The notes under the pieces: model-generated | The model's database searches: none | Told to the model about the DNA's origin: nothing | Seen by the model: the letters and a program-made list of their open reading frames with translations, nothing else | Shown here: one piece after another, positions 15,441 through 24,827 of the stretch | Position numbering within the stretch: position 1 is the stretch's first letter | How the letters are laid out: the number at the start of each line of letters is the position of its first letter | Program-made: the position numbers and the translations under genes | NCBI GenBank assembly: GCA_017848435.1 | Contig: JAFEHU010000068.1 | Location: 1-47,728 of the forward strand | Source of the DNA: Burkholderiaceae bacterium | GTDB taxonomy: Bacteria > Pseudomonadota > Gammaproteobacteria > Burkholderiales > Burkholderiaceae_C | DNA: 47,728 nucleotides | Direction of reading: 5' to 3'

Positions 15441-16364
15441 TTACCAGGCGCGTGCGAGTTGCGCAAACCCGCGTGGCGCCTGCCTTTCGTCGTCGAACGT
15501 CACCACTTCATAGGCGTCCTTGTGCGACAACAGCTCGCGCAGCAGCTGGTTGTTGAGCGCGTGGCCCGAGCGGAACGCGCTGTAAGCGGCCAACATGGGT
15601 TGGCCCAGCAGGTACAGGTCGCCCATGGCGTCGAGGATCTTGTGTTTGACGAACTCGTCGTCGTAGCGCAGGCCGTCGCTGTTCAACACCTTGTAGTCGT
15701 CCATCACGATGGCGTTGTCCAGCCCACCGCCGAGTGCCAGGCCGTTGGACCGCATCATTTCCACGTCTTTTGTGAAACCAAAGGTGCGGGCGCGGGCGAT
15801 GTCGCGGCTGTATGAACCGGCGCTGAGGTCGAACTCGACGCGCTGGCCGGTGGAGTCCACCGCCGGGTGGTCAAAGTCGATCTCGAAGCTGAGTTTGTAG
15901 CCATGGTAAGGCTCCAGCCGTGCCCACTTGGCGTTGGCGCCCTGCCCTTCGCGCACTTCCACCGGGCGGGTGACGCGGATGAAGCGCTTGGGCGCGCGCT
16001 GGCGCTCAATGCCCGCACTTTGCAGCAGAAAGACGAACGACGCGGCCGAGCCGTCGAGGATGGGCACTTCTTCGGCGGTGATGTCCACGTACAGGTTGTC
16101 GATGCCCAGGCCAGCACAGGCCGACATCAGGTGCTCCACGGTGTGCACCTTGGCGCCGCCATTGGAGATGGTGGACGCCAGCCGCGTGTCCGTGACCGAC
16201 AGCGCCGAGATCGGGATGTCCACCGGCTCCGGCAAGTCAATGCGGCGGAACACGATGCCGGTGTCCGGCTGCGCGGGCCGCAGGGTCAGTTCGACCCGCT
16301 GGCCGCTGTGCAGGCCCACGCCCACGGCGCGGGTCAGCGATTTCAGGGTGCGTTGCTGAAGCAT
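15441..16364 (-). CDS. lpxC: UDP-3-O-acyl-N-acetylglucosamine deacetylase
   Basis: A zinc deacetylase and the committed step of lipid A synthesis. The 307-residue protein has the expected length and key residues. HTVEHLMSA carries Glu77 and zinc ligand His78, [11 protein letters not shown] carries zinc ligands His240 and Asp244, and [18 protein letters not shown] is conserved. It is the classical gene after ftsZ. Here the 246-base gap to the ftsZ stop is largely family-2 repeat, so lpxC may depend on a promoter in or near that repeat block. LpxC supply has to be balanced with peptidoglycan synthesis, which fits its place in the cluster. Confidence 0.96.
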   Translation of the reverse strand: MLQQRTLKSLTRAVGVGLHSGQRVELTLRPAQPDTGIVFRRIDLPEPVDIPISALSVTDTRLASTISNGGAKVHTVEHLMSACAGLGIDNLYVDITAEEVPILDGSAASFVFLLQSAGIERQRAPKRFIRVTRPVEVREGQGANAKWARLEPYHGYKLSFEIDFDHPAVDSTGQRVEFDLSAGSYSRDIARARTFGFTKDVEMMRSNGLALGGGLDNAIVMDDYKVLNSDGLRYDDEFVKHKILDAMGDLYLLGQPMLAAYSAFRSGHALNNQLLRELLSHKDAYEVVTFDDERQAPRGFAQLARAW

Positions 16365-16383
16365 TGCGACATTTTAATGACGG

Positions 16384-16610
16384 CGATTAGACCCTGCACC
16401 CCAAGGGACAGGGGCGCGGCCAGGACAGCAACACACACCGCCGCCGCGCCGGGCCGCCCCGAGCAAGGCCTGGCCCCCTTGGGGGGGCAGGAAGCCACAC
16501 GCAGTGGGCGACCGTGGGGGCACGTATCGCCGCTGGGCCGCCCCAAGGCGAAATGCGGCCCCTTCGGGGGGCAGCGACCCGCGCAGCGGCGGAGCGTGGT
16601 GGGTCACCCT
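16384..16610 (-). repeat. Family-2 repeat block between ftsZ and lpxC
   Basis: Reverse-oriented copies occupy most of the ftsZ-lpxC gap. About 16442-16528 reads, on the plus strand, CGCCGGGCCGCCCCGAG, CCCCCTTGGGGGGGCAGG, CACACGCAGTGGGCG and CCGTGGGGGCA, the reverse complement of the copies at 11357. About 16529-16608 is a second, more diverged tandem copy (TGGGCCGCCCCAAGG, CCCCTTCGGGGGGCAG, GTGGTGGGTCA). The first 60 bases, 16384-16441, are GC-rich with no clear feature. The CCCCCTTGGGGGG and CCCCTTCGGGG palindromes could fold as strong hairpins in the transcript between the two genes. Confidence 0.8.
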
Positions 16611-17858
16611 TCAATCCGCTTGCTTGCGCAGGAACGCGGGGATCTCAAAGTCGTCCATGCCGCCCGACGACAACGCGTCCACCTTGGCGGCGGCCTGCAT
16701 GCGGTTGGTGCGCCAGACGCTGGGCGTGGCCATGCCGGCGTAGTCGGCCTGGTTGACGCTGGCGGGGGCACCGCCCATGGCCACGGAGTGGCCGGCGCCG
16801 TTCGGTTGCATGGTGGGCAGGGTGAAGCCGACGTTGTCGGTGCCGGTGCGTTGGGTGGTTTGCAGCACCTGCAGCGGCGGCGCATTGCGGCGCGCGTTCT
16901 GGCGGCTCAGACCGGTGGCCACCACGGTGACGCGGATCTGGTCGCCCAGCTCGTCGTCATAGGCCGTGCCGTAGATCACGTGCGCATCGGGCGAAGCGTA
17001 GGCACGGATGGTGTTCATTGCCAGCTTGGACTCGCTCAGTTTCAGCGAGCCCTTGGCGGCGGTGATCAGCACCAGCACGCCCTTGGCGCCGGACAGGTCG
17101 ATGCCCTCCAGCAGCGGGCAGGCCACGGCCTGCTCGGCCGCGATGCGGGCGCGGTCCGGGCCGTCGGCCACGGCGGTGCCCATCATGGCCTTGCCGGGTT
17201 CGCCCATCACGGTGCGCACGTCTTCAAAGTCGACGTTCACATGGCCGGGCACGTTGATGATTTCGGCAATGCCGCCAACCGCGTTTTTCAGCACGTCGTT
17301 GGCGTGGGCGAAGGCCTCGTCCTGGGTCACGTCGTCGCCCAGCACTTCGAGCAGCTTCTCGTTCAGCACCACGATCAGCGAATCGACGTTGGCTTCGAGT
17401 TCGGCCAGGCCGTTGTCGGCGTTGGTCATGCGGCGACCACCTTCGAACTCGAACGGCTTGGTCACCACACCCACGGTCAGGATGCCCATTTCCTTGGCCA
17501 CGCGGGCAATCACCGGCGCGGCGCCGGTGCCGGTGCCACCGCCCATGCCGGCGGTGATGAACAGCATGTGCGCGCCGTCGATCGCAGCACGGATGTCGTC
17601 CACCGCCATCTCTGCGGCTTCGCGGCCCTTGTCGGGCTTGCTGCCAGCGCCCAGGCCACTGGTGCCGAGCTGGATGGTCTTGTGCGCCGGGCTGCGGCTC
17701 AGGGCCTGCGCGTCGGTGTTGGCGCAAACGAACTCCACGCCCTGCACGCGGCAGTTGATCATGTGCTGCACGGCGTTGCCGCCACCACCACCGACACCGA
17801 TCACCTTGATCTGGGTGCCCTGATCGAACTCTTCGACGTCAATCATTTCGATGCTCAT
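16611..17858 (-). CDS. ftsZ: Cell division protein FtsZ
   Basis: Tubulin-like GTPase that forms the division ring. The 415-residue protein has the expected order: IKVIGVGGGGGNAV near 17-30, the GTP-binding signature GGGTGTG at 106-112, then a variable linker. The conserved C-terminal peptide DDFEIPAFLRKQ binds FtsA and ZipA. GGAGAG five bases before the ATG at 17858 is a strong ribosome site. The 147-base gap after ftsA, unlike the overlapping junctions upstream, leaves room for separate control. Confidence 0.98.
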   Translation of the reverse strand: MSIEMIDVEEFDQGTQIKVIGVGGGGGNAVQHMINCRVQGVEFVCANTDAQALSRSPAHKTIQLGTSGLGAGSKPDKGREAAEMAVDDIRAAIDGAHMLFITAGMGGGTGTGAAPVIARVAKEMGILTVGVVTKPFEFEGGRRMTNADNGLAELEANVDSLIVVLNEKLLEVLGDDVTQDEAFAHANDVLKNAVGGIAEIINVPGHVNVDFEDVRTVMGEPGKAMMGTAVADGPDRARIAAEQAVACPLLEGIDLSGAKGVLVLITAAKGSLKLSESKLAMNTIRAYASPDAHVIYGTAYDDELGDQIRVTVVATGLSRQNARRNAPPLQVLQTTQRTGTDNVGFTLPTMQPNGAGHSVAMGGAPASVNQADYAGMATPSVWRTNRMQAAAKVDALSSGGMDDFEIPAFLRKQAD

Positions 17859-17934
17859 GTTTCTCTCCTGAATGTCTGTTATCTGCAGTTGCCTAAGGTA
17901 TTTTTATGCGATCGTTGTCACGCCATTGTCACCC

Positions 17935-17957
17935 TGTGGGTGGCCCTTTGCCACCCC
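17935..17957 (-). other. Hairpin between ftsA and ftsZ
   Basis: On the minus strand, GGGTGGC, a five-base loop and GCCACCC form a perfect 7-bp stem. It lies about 50 bases after the ftsA stop and 75 bases before the ftsZ ATG. No U-run follows, so it is not a typical terminator. It could stabilise a processed ftsZ message or mark a processing site. This is inference from pairing only. Confidence 0.45.
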
Positions 17958-18005
17958 ATCTGTTGGATAAATTTCGCCAATACAGTGCGTGGTGTTGGGC
18001 CATGG

Positions 18006-19235
18006 TCAGAAGTTCCCGATAAACCAGTCTTTGACACGGCCCAGCGCGGTCTGCATCGACCCGTTTTTCTGTGCCACCTTGAAGCCGCGCAACCGCGCCA
18101 TCCGCGCCTCTTCCAGCAAACCCATCACCGTGGCCGCACGCGGCTGGGCCACCATGTCGGCCAGGGAACCCCGGTATTTCGGGATGCCGCGCCGCACCGG
18201 CTTGAGGAAAATGTCTTCGCCCAGCTCCAGCATGCCGGGCATGATGGCGCTGCCGCCGGTGAGCACGATGCCGGAGGACAGCACCTCCTCGAAGCCCGAC
18301 TCGCGCACCACCTGCTGCACGAGCGAAAAAATCTCTTCCACCCGCGGCTCGATCACGCCGGCCAGCGCCTGCTTGCTCAGCATGCGCGGGCCCCGGTCGC
18401 CCAGGCCGGGCACCTCCACCTGCGAATCCGGGTCGGCCAGCAGCTGCTTGGCGTAACCGTTCTCGACCTTGATGTCTTCCGCGTCCTTGGTGGGCGTGCG
18501 CAACGCCATGGCGATGTCGCTGGTGATGAGGTCGCCGGCGATGGGGATGACGGCGGTGTGGCGGATCGCACCGTTGGTGAAGATGGCCACGTCGGTGGTG
18601 CCGGCGCCAATGTCCACCAGCGCCACGCCGAGTTCGCGCTCGTCGTCCGTCAGCACCGACAGGCTGGACGCCAGCGGGTTCAGCATCAGCTGGTCCACGT
18701 CCAGGCCGCAGCGGCGCACACATTTGATGATGTTTTCGGCCGCGCTCTGGGCGCCGGTCACGATGTGGATCTTGGCCTCCAGCCGGATGCCACTCATGCC
18801 GATGGGCTCGCGCACGTCCTGCCCGTCGATGACGAACTCCTGGGGCTCCACCAGCAGCAGCCGCTGGTCGCTGGAGATGTTGATCGCCTTGGCGGTTTCC
18901 ACCACCCGGGCCACGTCGGCCTGCGTCACCTCGCGGTCTTTCACCGCCACCATGCCGCTGGAGTTCAGCCCGCGGATGTGGCTGCCGGTGATGCCGGTGT
19001 ACACATGGGTGATCTTGCAGTCGGCCATCAGCTCGGCCTCTTTCAGCGCCAGCTGGATGCTCTGCACCGTGGCGTCGATGTTGACCACCACACCGCGCTT
19101 GAGCCCATTGCTCGGCGCCACGCCCAGACCGGCCAGCTTCAGCTCGCCATTGGGCATGACCTCGGCCACCACCACCATCACCTTGGCGGTGCCGATGTCC
19201 AATCCCACCACCAGGTCTTTGTATTCTTTTGCCAT
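18006..19235 (-). CDS. ftsA: Cell division protein FtsA
   Basis: Actin-like ATPase that anchors FtsZ filaments to the membrane and recruits late division proteins. The 409-residue protein begins YKDLVVGLDIGTAKV, the phosphate-1 loop. It includes LVDIGAGTTDVAIFTNGAI, the phosphate-2 loop, and GIVLTGGSAIMPGMLEL, the adenosine motif. The C-terminal stretch LGRVKDWFIGNF is an amphipathic membrane-targeting helix as in other FtsA proteins. It is separated from ftsQ by 49 bases and from ftsZ by 147 bases. Confidence 0.97.
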   Translation of the reverse strand: MAKEYKDLVVGLDIGTAKVMVVVAEVMPNGELKLAGLGVAPSNGLKRGVVVNIDATVQSIQLALKEAELMADCKITHVYTGITGSHIRGLNSSGMVAVKDREVTQADVARVVETAKAINISSDQRLLLVEPQEFVIDGQDVREPIGMSGIRLEAKIHIVTGAQSAAENIIKCVRRCGLDVDQLMLNPLASSLSVLTDDERELGVALVDIGAGTTDVAIFTNGAIRHTAVIPIAGDLITSDIAMALRTPTKDAEDIKVENGYAKQLLADPDSQVEVPGLGDRGPRMLSKQALAGVIEPRVEEIFSLVQQVVRESGFEEVLSSGIVLTGGSAIMPGMLELGEDIFLKPVRRGIPKYRGSLADMVAQPRAATVMGLLEEARMARLRGFKVAQKNGSMQTALGRVKDWFIGNF

Positions 19236-19284
19236 AAATTCGCCTGTTTCTGTTGCCTGTTTCTTGAGCCTGTTGTCCCTGCGC

Positions 19285-20064
19285 TTACTTCTTCTTCACC
19301 GCGTCGCCGGTCGTCACGCCGCGCAGCCGCACCGCGTAGGCGTCGCCGTAGCGCAAATCGGCGGTCAGCAGGTCGCGGGGGTTGCGCCCCTGCTTGCCGG
19401 TCACCTGCGGCAGCGTGCGCACAAAACGCAAGGTGCGCTCGCGCACCTCGGCCACCGTGCCGCTGCCCAACTCGATCGTCGCGCCGCTGTCGAGCCGGGC
19501 GCGCCAGCCACCGCGGGCCGACAGCTCCAGCTCGTCCAGCGTGGCGCCCAGCGGCTCAAGTGCCGGCGCCAGCGAACGCACCATGGTCAGCACCTGCGCC
19601 GCCTGCCCTTCCGGCCCGCTGAGGTAAGGCAGGTCGTCGGACTCCAGCTCACCGATGTTGGCCTCGAACACCTCGCCGTAGCTGTTGACCAGCCGCGAAT
19701 CGCGCTCCTGGCCCCAGAAAGCCACGCCTTTGTGCTCTTCCAGAACCACCTTGAGCCGGTTGGGGAATTCGCGCTGCACCAGCGCCTTGCGCACCCAGGG
19801 CACGGTTTCGAAAGCGGCGCGTGCCTGGCGCAAATCCACCGTGAAGAAGTTGCCCGCCAGCTTGGGCGCCACCTGCGTGCGGAGGCTGACCTCGCTGGTG
19901 TGGTTCAGGTCCCCCTGCACCGTGATACCGGCCAGCGCAAACGCCGGGTGCCGCAGCGCCCACCACAACCCCGTTGCCAACGTGCCGAGCACGACCGCGC
20001 CGAACAACACCGAGGCGGTGAAGTTCATCAGGCGGACGTCGAACGGCATGGGCACGGTGTTCAT
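19285..20064 (-). CDS. ftsQ: Cell division protein FtsQ
   Basis: Bitopic protein linking cytoplasmic and periplasmic divisome parts through FtsB and FtsL. The 259-residue protein has a short cytoplasmic N-terminus and a membrane segment at about residues 13-36. The POTRA domain follows at about 40-110 ([18 protein letters not shown] to [19 protein letters not shown]). The beta domain extends from there ([19 protein letters not shown]) to a basic tail ending VKKK. The ATG at 20064 overlaps the ddlB stop by four bases. Position and domain order agree with FtsQ despite the family's low sequence conservation. Confidence 0.94.
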   Translation of the reverse strand: MNTVPMPFDVRLMNFTASVLFGAVVLGTLATGLWWALRHPAFALAGITVQGDLNHTSEVSLRTQVAPKLAGNFFTVDLRQARAAFETVPWVRKALVQREFPNRLKVVLEEHKGVAFWGQERDSRLVNSYGEVFEANIGELESDDLPYLSGPEGQAAQVLTMVRSLAPALEPLGATLDELELSARGGWRARLDSGATIELGSGTVAEVRERTLRFVRTLPQVTGKQGRNPRDLLTADLRYGDAYAVRLRGVTTGDAVKKK

Positions 20065-21026
20065 TTCTTGGCGGTGCCCTTCACATCACAGTCCAGGCTC
20101 GCACTGGCCAGCAAACGCACACACAGCGCTGGGTAGTCAATGCCCGCGGCCAGCGCCGACATCGGCACCAGCGAGTGGCTGGTCATGCCGGGGGCGGTGT
20201 TGATTTCCAGCAGGTAGGGCGTGCGCGTGGCGGCGTCGATCATCACGTCCGCCCGGGCCCAGCTGCGGCAGCCCAGCGTGCGGTACGCCTTGAGTACCAG
20301 TTGCTGGATGGCGTCTTCTTCACCGGGGGGCAGACCACAGGGCACGATGTACTGCGTGTCGTCGTTGAAGTACTTGTTCTGGTAGTCGTAGTTGCCATCG
20401 GGGGCCACGATGCGCACCAGCGGCAAGGCCTTGGCGTCGGCACCGGTGCCCACCACCGGGCAGGTCACTTCGTCGCCGGCAATGAACTGCTCGCACAGCA
20501 CCAGGGGGTCATGCTTGGCGGCAAGGGCGTAGGCGGCCGCGCACTGCGCATCGGTGGTGACCTTGGTCAGCCCGATGGTAGAACCCTCGCGCGCGGGCTT
20601 GACGATCATCGGCGCACCGATGGCGCCGAGGGCGTGGCGGGTGGCCTCGACACTGTCCACCTCCAGCCAGGCCGGTGTGGCCAGGCCTTCGGCGCGCCAG
20701 ATGCGTTTGGTCATGACCTTGTCCATCGCGATGCTGGACGCCATCACACCGGAGCCGGTGTAGGGAATGCCCAGCAGCTCCAGGGCGCCCTGCACCGTGC
20801 CGTCCTCGCCAAAGCGGCCGTGCAGCGCAATGAAGCAGCGGTTGAACTGCTCGCGCCGCAGGTCGCTGAGGTCGCGTTCGGCCGGATCGAAGGCATGGGC
20901 GTCCACGCCCTGCGACTGCAGCGCCTGCAGCACGCCGCGGCCCGACATGAAGGAAATCTCGCGTTCGGCCGACTGGCCGCCCAGCAGCACTGCCACCTTG
21001 CCAAAATTCATACCCAATTGGCTCAT
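20061..21026 (-). CDS. ddlB: D-alanine--D-alanine ligase
   Basis: ATP-grasp enzyme making D-Ala-D-Ala for MurF. The 321-residue protein has the N-terminal [20 protein letters not shown], the serine loop [11 protein letters not shown], and [20 protein letters not shown], which carries the C-terminal metal and D-Ala-binding residues. The ATG at 21026 overlaps the murC TGA and lies inside a family-1 repeat, so the first five residues, MSQLG, are repeat-coded. An internal ATG at 21011 ([12 protein letters not shown]) is where many homologues begin, and the ancestral start may have been there. Confidence 0.95.
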   Translation of the reverse strand: MSQLGMNFGKVAVLLGGQSAEREISFMSGRGVLQALQSQGVDAHAFDPAERDLSDLRREQFNRCFIALHGRFGEDGTVQGALELLGIPYTGSGVMASSIAMDKVMTKRIWRAEGLATPAWLEVDSVEATRHALGAIGAPMIVKPAREGSTIGLTKVTTDAQCAAAYALAAKHDPLVLCEQFIAGDEVTCPVVGTGADAKALPLVRIVAPDGNYDYQNKYFNDDTQYIVPCGLPPGEEDAIQQLVLKAYRTLGCRSWARADVMIDAATRTPYLLEINTAPGMTSHSLVPMSALAAGIDYPALCVRLLASASLDCDVKGTAKK

Positions 21027-21072
21027 AGCCCTAGTCCTGCCTGTTTTGTTTGCTCTTTAATCAATAGCAATT
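21014..21072 (-). repeat. Family-1 interspersed repeat, copy D (murC/ddlB junction)
   Basis: The minus strand reads CAATTGCTATTGATTAAAGA, then GGCAGGACTAGGGCTATGAG and CCAATTGG. It aligns with TTGCTATT...ACTAAGGCT...GGCC of the other copies. It encodes the last residues of MurC (about 466-481, [15 protein letters not shown]), the TGA stop, the overlapping ATG of ddlB and the first residues of Ddl. Confidence 0.75.
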
Positions 21073-22468
21073 GTGGTGCCAGATCGATCACTTTGGCGGG
21101 CACACCGCCGACCGAACCTGCGCCCATGCACAGCACCACGTCGCCGTCGCGGGCGTTGTCAAAAATGGCCTGCGGCATGGCATCAATCTCGTCCACGAAC
21201 ACCGGTTCCAGCTTGCCGGCCACACGCAGTGCACGTGCCAGCGAACGGCCGTCGGCGGCCACGATGGGCGCCTCGCCAGCGGCATAGACCTCGGCCAGCA
21301 ACAACACGTCCACCAGACCCAACACCTTGACGAAGTCTTCAAAGCAGTCGCGCGTGCGGGTGTAGCGGTGGGGCTGGAAGGCCAGTACCAGCCGGCGACC
21401 GGGAAAGGCACCGCGCGCCGCGGCCAGCGTGGCGGCCAGTTCCACCGGGTGGTGGCCGTAGTCGTCCACCACCGTCATGCTGCCGCCACCGGGCAGCGCC
21501 GCTTCCCCATAGCGCTGGAAGCGCCGGCCCACGCCCTTGAAGCTGGCCAGCGCCTGCAGCACCGCCGCGTCCGGGATGTTGAGTTCCACCGCCACCGCGA
21601 TGGCGGCCAGCGCGTTGCGCACGTTGTGCTCGCCGGGCAGGTTCAGCACCACGTCGAGGTCGGGCAGGGTCACGCCGTTGCGGCGCTGCACGGTGAAGTG
21701 CATTTGCCCGGCCGCAGCGCGCACGTTCACCGCACGCACCTGGGCCTCGGGCCCGAAGCCGTAGCTGGTGACCGGGCAGGTGACCTCGGGCACGATTTCG
21801 CAGATCGCCGGGTCGTCGGTGCACAGGATGGCGGTGCCGTAGAACGGCATGCGGTGCAGGAAATCGACGAACGCCTTCTTCAAATTGTTGAAGTCGTGGC
21901 CATAGGTTTCCATGTGGTCGGCGTCGATGTTGGTCACCACCGCCATCACCGGCAACAGGTTCAGGAAGGACGCGTCGGACTCGTCGGCCTCGACCACGAT
22001 GTAATCGCCGCTGCCGAGTTTGGCGTTGGTGCCGGCGCTGTTCAGCCGCCCGCCGATCACGAAGGTCGGGTCCAGCCCGGCGGCGGCCAGCACGCTGGCC
22101 ACCAGGCTGGTGGTGGTGGTCTTGCCGTGGGTGCCGGCGATCGCAATGCCCTGCTTCAGGCGCATCAGTTCGGCCAGCATCAGCGCGCGTGGCACCACCG
22201 GGATGCGTTTCTCGCGCGCCACCAGCACCTCGGGGTTGTCGGCCTGCACGGCGGTGGAGGTGACGACCGCGTCGGCGCCCTCGACGTTGGCCGCCGCATG
22301 GCCCACATGGGTCTGGATGCCAAGGCTGGCGAGCCGGCTCAGCGTGCTGCTGTCGGCCAGGTCAGAACCGGAAATCTGGTAACCGAGGTTGAGCAGCACT
22401 TCGGCAATGCCGCTCATGCCGGAACCACCGATGCCAACAAAGTGGATATGGCGAATGGCGTGTTTCAT
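21023..22468 (-). CDS. murC: UDP-N-acetylmuramate--L-alanine ligase
   Basis: Adds L-Ala to UDP-MurNAc, the first cytoplasmic peptide step. The 481-residue protein starts [20 protein letters not shown] with the UDP-binding glycine loop. It has the ATP loop [18 protein letters not shown] near 113-130 and the [10 protein letters not shown] block, then [14 protein letters not shown] and a C-terminal [14 protein letters not shown]. These features assign MurC as opposed to Mpl at 762. The start overlaps the murG stop by four bases. The C-terminus after [10 protein letters not shown] is unusual: about 16 residues come from a family-1 repeat that also carries the stop codon. Confidence 0.97.
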   Translation of the reverse strand: MKHAIRHIHFVGIGGSGMSGIAEVLLNLGYQISGSDLADSSTLSRLASLGIQTHVGHAAANVEGADAVVTSTAVQADNPEVLVAREKRIPVVPRALMLAELMRLKQGIAIAGTHGKTTTTSLVASVLAAAGLDPTFVIGGRLNSAGTNAKLGSGDYIVVEADESDASFLNLLPVMAVVTNIDADHMETYGHDFNNLKKAFVDFLHRMPFYGTAILCTDDPAICEIVPEVTCPVTSYGFGPEAQVRAVNVRAAAGQMHFTVQRRNGVTLPDLDVVLNLPGEHNVRNALAAIAVAVELNIPDAAVLQALASFKGVGRRFQRYGEAALPGGGSMTVVDDYGHHPVELAATLAAARGAFPGRRLVLAFQPHRYTRTRDCFEDFVKVLGLVDVLLLAEVYAAGEAPIVAADGRSLARALRVAGKLEPVFVDEIDAMPQAIFDNARDGDVVLCMGAGSVGGVPAKVIDLAPQLLLIKEQTKQAGLGL

Positions 22469-23547
22469 TTCACCAGCACCTCGCAGGCGCGCACCATCTC
22501 GTGGGTGGCCTGTGTTTTTTGCATGTCTTTGGCTTTCTGTGCGCGCGCCAGCAGGGCGGCGCGGTCGATCTGTGTCAGGAACGCGGCGAGGCGTTCGGGT
22601 GTCAGTTCGGTCTGGGGCACCAGCCAGCCGCCGCCAGCGTCCACCAGGAAGCGGGCGTTGTGGGTCTGGTGGTCGTCCACCGCCGAGGGGAAGGGCACGA
22701 ACAGCGCGGCGGCACCCACGGCGGCCAGCTCGGTCACGGTGCTGGCACCGGCACGGCAGACGACCAGGTCGGCCTCGGCAAAGGCACCGGCCGTGTCGTC
22801 AATGAACGGGGTGAGTTCGGCGGCCACGCCAGCGGCCTGGTAGTTGGCGCGCAGCGCGTCAATTTGGGTGCTGCCGCTCTGGTGCAGCACATGAGGCCGC
22901 GCGTCGGCGGGCAACAGCGCCAGCGCCTGGGGCACGATCTCGTTCAGCGCCTTGGCGCCCAGGCTGCCCCCCACCACCAGCAACTTCAACGGGCCGCTGC
23001 GGCCGGCAAAACGCAGCGCGGGTTCGGGCTGGCTCAAAAAGGCTTCGCGCAGCGGGTTGCCGATCCACAGCGCGTTGTGGATGACTTTCGGGAAAGCGGT
23101 GAACACCAGGTCGGCCACCCCGGCCAGCACCTTGTTGGCCATGCCGGCCACCGAGTTCTGTTCGTGCAGCACCAGCGGCTTGCCCAGCAGAGTGGCCATC
23201 ATGCCGGCGGGAAAGGTGACGTAGCCGCCAAAGCCGACCACCACGTCGGGCCGGACGCGGCGCAGCACCTGAATGCTTTGCCAGAAGGCCTTCAGCAACC
23301 GCAGCGGTAAAAACGCCAGCGACACGGCGCCTTTGCCACGCACACCGGAGAAATCAATGCTCTCGAAAGCATAGCCGCGCGGTGGAATCAACGTGCTCTC
23401 CATGCTCGGACGGCCTGCGCTGCCGCGCCCACCCAGCCAGTGCACGGTCCAGCCCTGGGTGCGCAGCGCGTCGGCCAACGCAAGGCCAGGAAAGATGTGG
23501 CCGCCTGTGCCGCCAGCCATGATGAGCGCGGTGCGACGGTCGCTCAT
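22465..23547 (-). CDS. murG: UDP-GlcNAc:undecaprenyl-PP-MurNAc-pentapeptide GlcNAc transferase
   Basis: Membrane-associated GT28 glycosyltransferase converting lipid I to lipid II. The 360-residue protein has the N-terminal loop [19 protein letters not shown] (residues 10-28), [22 protein letters not shown], the second glycine loop [12 protein letters not shown], and [17 protein letters not shown] with the UDP-GlcNAc-binding region. I chose the ATG at 23547, which overlaps the ftsW TGA by four bases. The frame stays open far upstream, but only as a shadow of ftsW and murD. Confidence 0.97.
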   Translation of the reverse strand: MSDRRTALIMAGGTGGHIFPGLALADALRTQGWTVHWLGGRGSAGRPSMESTLIPPRGYAFESIDFSGVRGKGAVSLAFLPLRLLKAFWQSIQVLRRVRPDVVVGFGGYVTFPAGMMATLLGKPLVLHEQNSVAGMANKVLAGVADLVFTAFPKVIHNALWIGNPLREAFLSQPEPALRFAGRSGPLKLLVVGGSLGAKALNEIVPQALALLPADARPHVLHQSGSTQIDALRANYQAAGVAAELTPFIDDTAGAFAEADLVVCRAGASTVTELAAVGAAALFVPFPSAVDDHQTHNARFLVDAGGGWLVPQTELTPERLAAFLTQIDRAALLARAQKAKDMQKTQATHEMVRACEVLVK

Positions 23548-24827
23548 CGCCGGTTCCCCCGCATCAGCTGCCGGTTCTCGAAGTCGATGCGCAGCACCAC
23601 CGCGAGGGCGACCATGTTCATCAAAATGGCGGAGCCGCCGTAGCTCATCAGCGGCAGGGTCAGGCCCTTGGTCGGCAGCGCGCCGAGGTTCACGCCCATG
23701 TTGATGAAGGCCTGGAAACCCATCCAGATGCCCACGCCCTGCGCCACCAGGCCGGCAAACACGCGGTCCAGCGCGACGGCCTGGCGGCCGATGTGCATCA
23801 GGCGGCGGGTCAGCCACAGGAACAGGCCAATCACCACCAGCACGCCGACCAGGCCAAACTCCTCGCCAATCACCGCCAGCATGAAGTCGGTGTGGGCTTC
23901 GGGCAGCCAGTGCAGTTTTTCGACGCTGCCGCCGAGGCCAACGCCAAACACCTCGCCGCGCCCGATGGCGATCAGCGAGTGCGACAGCTGGTAGCCCTTG
24001 CCCAGCGCGTGTTCGGCGCTCCAGGGGTCGAGGTAGGCAAAAATCCGGTCGCGGCGCCACGGGCTCATCGCGATCATCATGCTGAACGCGCCCACCAGCA
24101 CGGTGGCGATCAGGAAGAACATGCGGGCGTTGACGCCGCCGAGGAACAGGATGCCCATGGCGATGATGGCGATCACCATGAAAGCGCCCATGTCGGGTTC
24201 GGCCAGCAGCAGCATGCCGGTCACAGCCACCGCAATGCCCATGGGCAGCACGGCGCGGAAGAACTTCTCTTTCACCTCCATCTTGCGCACCATGTAGTCG
24301 GCCGCGTAGATCAGCACCGCGAACTTGGCCAGTTCGGACGGCTGGAAGTTCATGAAGCCAAGCGAGATCCAGCGGCGGGCGCCGTTCACACCCTTGCCCA
24401 CGTGCGGGATCAGCACCGCGATCAGCAGCAACAGCGAGAGGATGAACAGCCACGGCGCCCAGCGCTCCCAAACCTTGAGCGGGATCTGGAACGCCACCAG
24501 CGCCGCGAGCAGCGCCAGCACCAGCGACAGCAGATGCCGCCAGACGAAGTGGTGGTGCGCGTAGTTGGCAAACTTGGGGTTGTCCGGCATGGCGATGGTG
24601 GTGGAATAGACCATCACCAGCCCCCACATCAGCAAAGCCACCGTGACCCACACCAGCCCCTGATCGAACCCCAGCAGCCGGGCCGGCGTGCTGGGCGTGC
24701 GGGCGAATTCGGTGCCGCCGATGCGCACCGGCAACACGTCGGCCGCGGCGCGCTGCATCCCGCCCAGCAGGCTGCCAGGCAAGCCACTGAGCCAACCCCA
24801 CGCCGATGGGCTGGTGCGCTCGGTCAT
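23544..24827 (-). CDS. ftsW: Septal peptidoglycan polymerase FtsW (SEDS family)
   Basis: Inner-membrane glycosyltransferase of the divisome, working with FtsI. The 427-residue protein has about ten membrane segments. Blocks include [34 protein letters not shown] with the catalytic-type Asp, [17 protein letters not shown], and [15 protein letters not shown] near the C-terminus. The 60-residue cytoplasmic N-terminus is longer than in RodA, as is usual for FtsW. Overlaps of four bases with murD upstream and murG downstream indicate translational coupling. Confidence 0.96.
   Translation of the reverse strand: MTERTSPSAWGWLSGLPGSLLGGMQRAAADVLPVRIGGTEFARTPSTPARLLGFDQGLVWVTVALLMWGLVMVYSTTIAMPDNPKFANYAHHHFVWRHLLSLVLALLAALVAFQIPLKVWERWAPWLFILSLLLLIAVLIPHVGKGVNGARRWISLGFMNFQPSELAKFAVLIYAADYMVRKMEVKEKFFRAVLPMGIAVAVTGMLLLAEPDMGAFMVIAIIAMGILFLGGVNARMFFLIATVLVGAFSMMIAMSPWRRDRIFAYLDPWSAEHALGKGYQLSHSLIAIGRGEVFGVGLGGSVEKLHWLPEAHTDFMLAVIGEEFGLVGVLVVIGLFLWLTRRLMHIGRQAVALDRVFAGLVAQGVGIWMGFQAFINMGVNLGALPTKGLTLPLMSYGGSAILMNMVALAVVLRIDFENRQLMRGNRR

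Noticed and set aside
15867-19622. Very long plus-strand open frame opposite lpxC, ftsZ and ftsA
   Set aside because: It is a codon-bias shadow. The opposite strand encodes three well-conserved genes, and the plus-strand product is His/Gln/Arg-rich with no domain.
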